This document shows positions 56,054 through 64,000 of a DNA stretch of 64,000 nucleotides, piece by piece. Source of the DNA: Nannochloropsis oceanica (lineage: Eukaryota; Sar; Eustigmatophyceae; Eustigmatales; Monodopsidaceae). The notes beneath the pieces are model-generated. The model saw nothing but the letters and a program-made list of their open reading frames with translations, was not told the origin of the DNA and did not search any database. Each line of letters opens with the position of its first letter. The first letter of the stretch is position 1. Location: contig CP038116.1 of NCBI GenBank assembly GCA_004519485.1, positions 434,001 through 498,000 of the forward strand. Reading direction: 5' to 3'. A program made the position numbers and the translations under genes.

Positions 56054-56832
56054 CTAGTCGTTTCTCCCCGGATTTTTTTTTTCTCCTGCCGCCTTCGCCC
56101 TTCGCTGCTCCTCCCCTCCCTCTCCCTTGGCACCCGTTGGCGACGTCGCATTCTTTCCCTTACTCGGGAGCAGGGGTAATTTGCCCCCCGAGAAGAAATT
56201 TTTCATCTCCGCCGTTGGGAATGCCGGTATGCTCTCGCCGTCAAACACTTTGCGGATGCTGCTCCGCTTGGACTTCCCCTCGGCAGGACCACCGCTACCG
56301 GTAGCAGAAGCAGCACCAGCAGAGGAGTCGGGGAGGGCTTCGTGACTGTCGTCGCCGGTGTCGACAAAGATCGCCCCTCCTCCGAAATTCGCAGCAGCTA
56401 GACGTGCCTTTTCCTTCTCTTGCTGCTGCCGCAAAAGCTCTTTAGGAGAGAGGGAGGCGCGGGAAGGGAGGTGCCTTGCCAGGTCTCGACCAAGGTCTTG
56501 GAGAGCGGGGAGGAGGGAGGTGAGGGGAGAGGAGGTTCGGGCGGGGGAGCCTGCAGCAGAAGGAGGAAAAGGGGTGGTCTGTTTTTGTTGCTTTGATGAA
56601 GGGCTGCTGGTTTCCTTGGTGTTGCAGGAGGAATAGGTGGAGGACGGGGAGGCGGGTATGCTGACGGATGGGGGGGATCGCGGTCGGGGCATGGGGTGCA
56701 AGAGGGAAGGTGGGAGAAAAGGAGGGGAGGAGGAGGGGGGGGAGGAGGTAGGTCCAGGGTTTGTGCGTGGTTGAGCGGATCGCTTCAAAGGGTGAGCACC
56801 GACATTCATCCCATCACCTGCACTGCCTCCAT

Positions 56833-56869
<37 letters not shown>

Positions 56870-58784
56870 TGAAATGCTGCTGCTGCTGTTGCCGCCACCC
56901 TCCTTCGCCCGCGGGCTGTACACAACAAAGACACTTGTCGGAGATTTGGGACTTTTGGGGCTCCCTACCCCTCCCTCATTCCCTCCCTCCTCCTCATACG
57001 CGGGCCCTGGGAGCGTAATGGTCTTCACGCCTCCCTTATCAGAGGCGACACGAATGGTGGGAAGCATTTCGCCCTCCGCCTCCTCAGACCCGACGGGGAG
57101 GGGGTGGAGGAGGAGGTACTTGTGGCGTTCAACCAAAGGGTCTTTCAAGATGTCTTTGGCTTCAGGACGATCGCTGGGATTGATTTGAAGCAGGCGGCCG
57201 ATTAGAGCGGCGAGGCTCGTGCCATAGACGTTGGGTAGGGGGTCGTAGGCCCCACGGACGACAACCTTGCGGAGGTTTTGGATGCTGAGGGGGGGGGGGA
57301 GGAAGGAAAAGAGGGAGGTGAGAAATGGAGGAGGGGAGAGAGTATGAATGTTGAGGGTAAGAGATCCCGCTGTGCTTGACAGCCAGTCCTCCCTCCCTCC
57401 CTCCTTCCCTCCTTCCGCCCAACCACACCCCCACTTACTTGTCCGCCAAAAAAGGAGGGTGCAATGCCGCTAGATTGTACAGCACGCCTCCCAAGGACCA
57501 CATGTCTGACATGGATGAGTAAGGCTTCTTGAGGTAAATCTCGGGACAGATGAAGTATGGCGTGCCAACCTGGGTCTGCATCATCCCTCCATTCCCCCCC
57601 TTGGACACCTTGGAGATGTTCATGTCTGCGATCTTGATGCAGCCGTGTTTGTCTATTAGGCAATTAGCTGGCTTGAGGTCACGGTGACACACGCCCTTGG
57701 CATGCAGGGCGGCGAGGCCTTCGAGAAGGTTGACTGAGTAGACCCATATTTCCCTATGGAGGGGAGGCAGGAGGGAGGGAGGGAGGGAGGGAAGGAGGAA
57801 GGGTTGGAGTGACTGGCGGCTGCGGTGGTGGGATGGAAAGTTCTCAAGGCAGTACGGAGATAGGACAGGAGACGATGGATAGACGAAGATGCAAACATCA
57901 TACGCACTAACAAACAAACATACATACCTTTCGTCAATGTACTCCTTCCGGTGCTGATGCCGCTTGATCTTCTGCTCCAAGTCCCCATATGGGCATAGCT
58001 CCATGACGATGCACAATTCTTGTAACTCGGACTCAACGAACGTCTCGTACCACCGAATAAGCCGGGGATGCTTGAACGAGGCGAGAATGCGGATCTCATT
58101 CAACGAGTCTTCGAGGTCCTGTTTCAAAGGGAGGAAGGGAAGGGGGGAGGAAGGGTAGAGAGATTGACTTGATTGTCAGCACACACACTGTGACCTGAGC
58201 AATACTATCCCTCTCCTTCTCTGTCATTCTTCTGAAGCCCCGTCAGATATCCATTACTATCAAGTATCCCGTGCCGTACCTTGGGTGGGATATTCGAGAT
58301 GTCGACGCGCTTCAAGGCATATATTTTTGCGTCTACCTTCCGCTTCACCTAGAGAAGGGTAGGAGAGTAGAAGGGGGAAACGGCATTTGTGTTTGGGTTG
58401 AAGAATTAGGAGGTATTTTTACAAGCTTGTTGTGATACATGTACGTGAGTGTATGATTTTGGTATGTCCCACTGCTGAAAACTAAAGACGACGATAACGA
58501 CGACTAGAGGCCACAGTGTGCTAGTCTCCCCTCCCATTCCCTTCTCTCCATCCCTTTGCCAACTTGGACAGGAAAGGTGCCGAATGCTGCTGCCCTGAAG
58601 AGAAATTGGCTGACCAGTATCTCAGACTCGAAGCCGGCTGTCAGCAGGCACGCCATCGCGCTCCCCTCCCTCTAGAGATGTTTTCAATCCTCGCTGGGGG
58701 CACACACACGACACATACCTTGTCCACACGGGCGAACGCCCCCTTGCCCAGGGTTTGAATTACGTCAAAGTCGTCCAGACCCAT
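56054..58784 (-). CDS. NEK-like serine/threonine protein kinase
   Basis: Exons 58719-58784, 58280-58348, 57928-58118, 57439-57753 and 56054-57284; 623 residues, phases 0, 0, 2, 2. Kinase domain: Gly loop LGKGAFARV, Lys35 in IYALKRVDI, CIVMELCPYGDLEQKI, catalytic HRDLKPANCL (His132-Asp134), metal motif DMN (152-154) in place of DFG, activation segment QVGTPYFICPEIYLKKPYS, then SDMWSLGGVLYNLAALHPPF. The pattern D-M/L-N-x-S-K-V is known from a group of NEK kinases, so activity is likely. The C-terminal 300 residues are Ser/Pro-rich and disordered, with a polySer run. NEK kinases act at spindle poles, cilia and in mitotic entry. The exact subfamily is not assigned. Confidence 0.9.
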
Positions 58785-60833
58785 TCTTGTGAAACCTCAG
58801 GCGAGGCGATTCACCCCCCGCTACCCCACGTGTTCGACCGTCGTTATCTTCCTTCTGTGTACCATGTGGGGAACAGGAAGGAAATGAATGCGGACAGCTA
58901 TGAATTTAAAAATATAGGACAGGGCATCGCATGAACATAAAATCGATTGACATCCGTATAGTCATAAAAGTCCTGTTCCTTGCATATTTCTGGTTGGGTG
59001 CGCTGAAGAACATGCGGGTCCCACTCATTCTTGCACACGAAGACTCTCCATTATTCTTTCCTGATTGGGCACACGCAGAGAGAAATGATTTCCTCTTCTT
59101 ATCACACTGAGTCCACATGGGAAGTCCGCAAACAAAGTCTTCGTCTTTCTAGCGACCATGGCAATGAGAGGTATGACGTGCCGCGCCTTCTGGTGGTAGC
59201 GCAGCGGTTGAGAAGGGAGAGAAAGTGACGGTTTATTTTGATTTTTCAAAACATGACGATTTAATTTACTTGCGTCTCGCCGTAGCTCCTTCTCTTTGCC
59301 TTGCCCACTTTGCCCGCCACACTTACTTCCCCTTTTTTCTATATTACTTTTGGTACTTTGGTAGCCTCGAAAGCAGGCTGTTTAATAAAGGGCTCTCCTG
59401 CGAGAGAGAAGCCTCTTCTGGCAACTCTTTTTTCTCTCCCTCTTCACCTCGGATAGGTAAAAGAGCAAGCATTAAATTGACATTTACGCGTTAAAAATAA
59501 CCATTGCTTATCATACAACAATTATATTCACCTATATGTGCCGCAAGGATGAGTGAGAGTGATACCACTGACGACGAGGACACATCCTGCACGTCCACAA
59601 GCCTTACCCCTCGGCCGCCCGAAAACGTCCCTGTCGCTGTCTTAAATCTGTCCCGGCGCATCGATGCATTACTGCTGAAATGCTGTCAAGAGCATCAAGA
59701 ACAATGATGCTCCGGCACCGACGGATGGGGTTTTCGTCCTAAAACTCCTGCCGGTAGGCTACGTTACCAACAAGAGGAAGTTTACTGTGGTGATAAGTGG
59801 CTGTGCTTGTTTTTCGGCCTGCCCCTTACTCGCCTTTTTCTCTCTGTTAAGTCTATATACTCTTCTCCTCATTTGGAATATTGACCTTTGGTGTTGGCCT
59901 CGACTTTCCGTGCAGCATCTATCTCGTTTCTCATTTCCAACCACCGTTCCTCTTCTTTCTTGTACATCATCACCCCCAGGACAGCCCTGGCCTTAAGCCA
60001 AGGCTCCGCACGCCACATTCGCTTCGGTGTGACCAGTGGTCTCTTCTTGGGTGCAAGGCTATACCAAGGCCATGGCTATCCAAAGGACGCTGGGTGACGC
60101 CTTGACGCTCCATCTTTTGGGATATGATGGTAGCAGTGATGCGTTTTTCTGTCATGGACATCTACAAACACATGCTCCTGAAGAAGCCTCTGCTGCGGAC
60201 CAGCCCGCATGTCAAGACTGTATTCGCAGAGGGACGAACGCGGGTTGGTATGGGGTTGGGCTACGTATATAAATGATAAATGAACACCCCTTGCACCGAT
60301 AACATGCCAAACCTTGCGTGCACAGGTTCCACCACGTCGGCCTTTCTTCCCCCTCAAATCGTGTGAAAAGATGTTTTTCCCTCCATACACTGACCATCTT
60401 AATGCATAAAACACAAATAATGGGAATGGAGGGTACTATAGCCCCGTCTATATTTTCATTCTCGCATGGGCCGCAGTCGCCGATTATTTACTGGCTAGGA
60501 AAGCAAGATATTGAGGAAATGAGCAAACCATACATCCACCTCCAAAAATCCCTCCTCACAGAGCACAAGTAGCCGCATGCGTGCCTGCATAGTTTGTAGT
60601 TCGCCTTCATCTCTAGACCCGTCAGTCTCTCGCAGCGCACAGTGTCATAATCCTCATCCTCGGGTGATCCCTTGCTCCTCCCACAATCCACCTCCCCAGG
60701 CTCCCTGTCGCCTCCTGTGCCCTAAATCCTGGCCACCACTCGACCCTTTCGGCGTCTCCAGTTAGTCGCCAGGCATTTTTCTACATCTTTCCGCGCTGCG
60801 CCTTCCCGCATTCCTTGTATCCCTCCGTCCAAA
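58785..60833. other. Divergent intergenic region, NEK / homoserine dehydrogenase
   Basis: About 2 kb. Apart from one small open frame at 59549-59707, no coding sequence is seen. Both promoters must lie here. Confidence 0.5.
59549..59707 (+). CDS. Small hypothetical ORF (52 residues), uncertain
   Basis: The frame reads MSESDTTDDEDTSCTSTS, then PVAVLNLSRRIDALLLKCCQ: an acidic start followed by an amphipathic helix. Composition is protein-like, but I recognise no family and see no splice context. It could be an exon of a small gene or chance. Confidence 0.2.
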   Translation: MSESDTTDDEDTSCTSTSLTPRPPENVPVAVLNLSRRIDALLLKCCQEHQEQ

Positions 60834-62114
60834 ATGAGCACTCCCCTCGTCGTCGGCTTGGTGGGTGGGGGCACCGTCGGCGGCGGCGTCTACGACATTG
60901 TGGAGTACACACACCAAGAGTTCTTTCGCTCCTTGGGTGCAAACATCCATATCAAGAAGATCGCAGTCAAGAATCTGAAGAAGCCCCGTGATTTTGCTGT
61001 GGCTGCCCACACGAACCTCGTGGGGGACTGGCGCCAAGTCTTGGACGATCCCGATATTAATACCGTCGTGGAAGTCATGGGCGGTATAACCGAAGCAAAG
61101 GAAGTCGTCTTTGGGGCCATTGCTAAGGGGAAGCACGTCGTGACGGCAAATAAGGCTTTGCTCGCCGCTTACCTGCCCGAGATCGTCGCGCTGCTCAAGG
61201 AGCACCCGGAGGTGAAATTTGGGTATGAGGCTGCAGTCTGTGGAGGCATCCCCATCATCCACACCCTCCAAAACGACTACCTTGGCGACCAAATCTCCCA
61301 AATTCTGGGCATCATGAACGGGACCACAAACTTCATGTTGACCAAAATGGAGGGGGGGGCGGAGTACGGCGAGGTGCTGGCGGAGGCGCAGGCGCTCGGG
61401 TTCGCCGAAGCGGATCCGACGGCAGACGTGGAAGGGCATGACGTCCAAGCGAAGATCGCCTTGCTGGCCAAACTGGCCTTTGGGGTGCATGTCCCCTTCG
61501 ATGAAATTCCGACTACGGGGATCTCATCGATTGAGTCGGTGGACTTTGAATACGCCAAGCTCCTGAACGCCACGATTAAACTGCTGGGGATGGCGCAACT
61601 ATCCCCCGATGGGGCCAAGCTTTCTGTGGCTGTCTCCCCTTTTATTGTACCCAGGGACCATGCCATAGCCGCGGCGAATGGCTCGACGAACATCGTGAAC
61701 ATATCCTCGAGGAACCTGGTGTCATCTGCGTACATTGGACCGGGGGCAGGGAGGTATCCTACTGCCAACAGTATCGTGAGCGACATCGTCCGTCTTGCCC
61801 GTGGTTTGGTCGGACCTCCTTTTCCCGTGGATCGTGCCATGCCGCTAGAGCCTGATTACACCTCGAGGTTCTATATCCGTCTGCGGATCCAGGATCAATT
61901 GGGGGTAATTCGCGTAGTGGGAGAGATTGCGGAGCGGCATGGTGTGTCGATCTATGCTATCCTTCAAAACCCCATTACGGACCCCAATGATATTAATTTT
62001 GTGGTTACCACCGAGCCGGCGAGGCATTCACAGGTCAGGGCGTTTTCGGAGGATATCGAAAAGCAGGATTTCACCAAGGGTCCGCCGTTGTTCTTCGCGT
62101 TTTTGCTTTCGTAA
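60834..62114 (+). CDS. Homoserine dehydrogenase
   Basis: Single exon, 426 residues, the size of bacterial-type monofunctional enzymes. N-terminal Rossmann motif GLVGGGTVGGGVYD; VVEVMGGITEAKEVVFGAI and GKHVVTANKALLA (cofactor region with the conserved Lys); KFGYEAAVCGGIPIIHTL; GIMNGTTNFML; GFAEADPTADVEGHD (catalytic Glu/Asp/Lys area); and a C-terminal ACT domain (TSRFYIRLRIQDQLGVIRVV, GVSIYAILQNP). Reaction: aspartate semialdehyde to homoserine with NAD(P)H, for Thr, Met and Ile synthesis. The ACT domain suggests threonine feedback. It is not fused to aspartokinase, unlike the plant plastid enzyme, and I see no obvious plastid presequence. Confidence 0.96.
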   Translation: MSTPLVVGLVGGGTVGGGVYDIVEYTHQEFFRSLGANIHIKKIAVKNLKKPRDFAVAAHTNLVGDWRQVLDDPDINTVVEVMGGITEAKEVVFGAIAKGKHVVTANKALLAAYLPEIVALLKEHPEVKFGYEAAVCGGIPIIHTLQNDYLGDQISQILGIMNGTTNFMLTKMEGGAEYGEVLAEAQALGFAEADPTADVEGHDVQAKIALLAKLAFGVHVPFDEIPTTGISSIESVDFEYAKLLNATIKLLGMAQLSPDGAKLSVAVSPFIVPRDHAIAAANGSTNIVNISSRNLVSSAYIGPGAGRYPTANSIVSDIVRLARGLVGPPFPVDRAMPLEPDYTSRFYIRLRIQDQLGVIRVVGEIAERHGVSIYAILQNPITDPNDINFVVTTEPARHSQVRAFSEDIEKQDFTKGPPLFFAFLLS

Positions 62115-62768
62115 AATGGGTTTGGTTGGGTTGAAGGGAGTAGTAAGGGAGATCTAGAGAGAGGGTGAGAGGACGATGAAATATGGTAAGAAAGGATTGG
62201 TATAATGAAAGAAAGAAATTGAGCAGTTTTGCGTTCACCTGTTTCGTAAATATTTTGCTTTCTTGCGGCCGCAAGGCTCAAGATGTGAGAAAGGGGAGGG
62301 CGCAACACACTGATGTCTGGCATCACCATCGCCAACAAGATGGGGCGAAAGGGACGCGCTCAAACCCTTATCCTTTTCGTCGTTCACACCGCTCGACCTC
62401 GTTGCAACAGCGACGCAAGACCGTGCAAAAGTTGTTAGAAACGCGGAGAAGCGTCTACGGCCGTGCTTCAAAGTTTAATCGAAGCATGAAACGGTCGGTC
62501 CCCTCGCGTCCTCCCTCATCATCACAGTCACCAAGCGGCCCACATTTATAAACCAGCTCTCACTCTCCTCCCACCCCTCCCCTTCCCTCGCAAGAAAACA
62601 CGCGACGGCGCCTTCCTGGCTAGCCTAGACAGGCAAGCAGGCAGGGCGCGTCCTTTGTCGGTCATTGTCCTCCTTATTCATCGCAGCCACCATCTCGTCC
62701 CTTTCTCCGCCTCCTCCGGCCCTCCCTAGCAGCCCTCCTCCTGCCTCTCCTCGTTTCTCATCATTATC
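62115..62768. promoter_or_regulatory. Intergenic region upstream of coronin
   Basis: 654 bases between two genes in the same direction. The coronin promoter and 5' UTR should lie in the right part. No gene seen. Confidence 0.4.
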
Positions 62769-64000
62769 ATGTCTCACTTCGTCCGCGCCTCCAAATATCG
62801 GCACGTGTACGTGCAGTCCCCACGGACGGGGGAGGCGTACTCCAATATCCGCCTCTCTACCGCGGTGGGCGAGCAAAATTATATCAAAGCCAACCCAAAG
62901 TACTTCGCCGTAGCGCTCTCGGTACGTTTGTTCAGTGTGTATGTTGATGGGTGGGTGGGGCTACAGCATGTTTGTGGGACAGGAGAAGACGAAGGGAAGG
63001 GCTTTATTGTTTTCCAATCCGATTGTAGCTCTTTGTGTGGCTGGCCAATCACCAATCCTCCCTCTCCCTTCCTCCTTCCCCCCTCTCCTTCCCCTCCCCC
63101 CCTCCCACCTTCGATCTCTCCCCATCAGGGCGGTGGTGGACCTTTCACGTGCATTTCCTACGAAAACAAAGGCCCCCTTCCGATCGCTCCCCCCGTCTTC
63201 AGCGGGCACACCAGCAACGTGCTCGACTTTGACTTCTCGCCCTTCCACGACCATTTAATTGCTTCGGCAAGCGAAGACACCAGTGTAAAGCTGTGGGGGA
63301 TTCCGGAAGGGGGGATGGTGGGTAATCAAGGTGAGGCAATGGTGGGAATGAAGAGGAAAAAGGGACATGGCGGGAAAGTGTGTGTACGTGCATCTTTAAA
63401 GATATGTCATGCTTATTGCCTTCTCCCTTTCCCACGCCCCCCCATCCACACACAGCACAAAAAACGAACATCTCTACACCCTTGATTGACCTGCGCGCAC
63501 ACGAAAGGAAGGTAACCCTGGTAAAGTTTCATCCGACGGCAGCCAATGTCCTGGCGAGTGTGAGTGCGGACGGCATGGTGAAGCTGTGGGACGTGGAGGG
63601 AGGGAGGGAGGGAGGGTCCTGCGACGTCCACCAGCAGCTGGTGCAGGACGTGCAATGGGATTGGAGGGGGGAGACTTTCGCGACGACGAGCAAGGATAAG
63701 ATCCTCCGGGTCATCGACGGGAGGACGGGGGCCGTGGCGGCTGAGCGGAAAGAGGCGCACGAGGGGACGAAGAGCAGCAAGTGCGTGTGGTTAGGGGAGA
63801 AGGGATTGCTGTTGACGGTGGGCTTCACTAAGCAGAGTCGACGGCAGGTAGGGAGGGAGCGGGGGGAAAGATGGAGGGAGGGCGTGAGGAAGTGTCACTT
63901 TATCGCATCCTTGCCTGCCTGATTCGCTTGTATCGTGTTTGACATCCCACCCTCCCTCCCTTCCTGCCTCCCTCCCTCCCTCAGATGAAAATCTGGGACC
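62769..64000 (+). CDS. Coronin (5' part; continues past the window)
   Basis: Exons 62769-62921, 63129-63330, 63456-63847 and 63985 onward, phases 0, 1 and 0. N-terminal coronin signature SHFVRASKYRHVYVQSPR with YIKANPKYFAVALS, then WD repeats: GPFTCISYENKGPLP, VFSGHTSNVLDFDFSPF, LIASASEDTSVKLWGIPE, KVTLVKFHPTAANVLASVSA, DGMVKLWDVEGG, TTSKDKILRVIDGRTG, and AERKEAHEGTKSSK followed by LLLTVGFTKQS. Coronin binds F-actin and regulates Arp2/3 and cofilin. A GGGA repeat encodes GGREGG inside the fourth blade. The last visible exon begins MKIWD. Confidence 0.95.

Noticed and set aside
59190-59225. A GGTAGCGCAGCGGTTGAGAA stretch resembling part of a tRNA
   Set aside because: I could not fold acceptor, D, anticodon and T arms around it. 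No tRNA or rRNA gene is supported anywhere in the window.

Overview
The window reads as nuclear DNA of a small-genome photosynthetic stramenopile (heterokont alga), most like Nannochloropsis/Microchloropsis. The evidence is gene content plus two presequences of the secondary-plastid type: a signal peptide followed by an ASAFAP-like cleavage site with Phe at +1, on a YebC-family protein and on a glycerol-3-phosphate dehydrogenase. Genes are dense, on both strands, with GT-AG introns of about 90-400 bases. The genus is inferred; everything is read by eye with no database search.

Layout, left to right: an unresolved partial gene (1-406); plastid YebC (+, 587-1918); farnesylatable DnaJ (-, 2738-4196); PIG-M GPI mannosyltransferase (+, 5087-6484); ASH2L-like SPRY protein (-, 6665-8417); aldo/keto reductase (+, 8806-10263); cohesin RAD21 (-, 11209-13966); an orphan membrane protein (+, about 15096-15970); a fragment of an importin-beta gene (+, about 16420-17250); a 3,067-residue myosin fusion (-, 17427-26949); a DIX-like/ELMO protein (+, 28105-29490); a NYN/PIN-like protein with homopolymer tracts (-, 30620-32912); plastid GPDH (-, 34198-35757); BUD13 (+, 36274-38050); MOZART1 (+, 39675-40505); DTW-domain protein (-, 41027-42214); NDC80 (-, 43311-45916); kinesin-12-like (+, 46785-52231); mitochondrial carrier (-, 52805-54024); NEK-like kinase (-, 56054-58784); homoserine dehydrogenase (+, 60834-62114); coronin (+, 62769 to the window end).

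Two things stand out. First, the myosin gene joins in one frame an SH3-like N-terminus, a complete motor, IQ motifs, seven Cys-bearing UVR-like hairpins, sixteen CBS motifs, a PB1 domain and a C-terminal membrane anchor. That is a motor fused to the whole architecture of plant CBSCBSPB proteins, with the CBS part multiplied fourfold and two of its units almost identical in DNA. Second, many introns carry a diverged same-strand copy ('echo') of the neighbouring coding sequence. It is clearest in RAD21 intron 2 and kinesin introns 4 and 6, and weaker in others.

Functional themes: mitosis and chromosomes (RAD21, MOZART1, NDC80, kinesin-12, NEK, ASH2L), actin-based processes (myosin, ELMO, coronin) and two plastid proteins. 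NDC80/kinesin and myosin/ELMO are head-to-head pairs that could share promoters.
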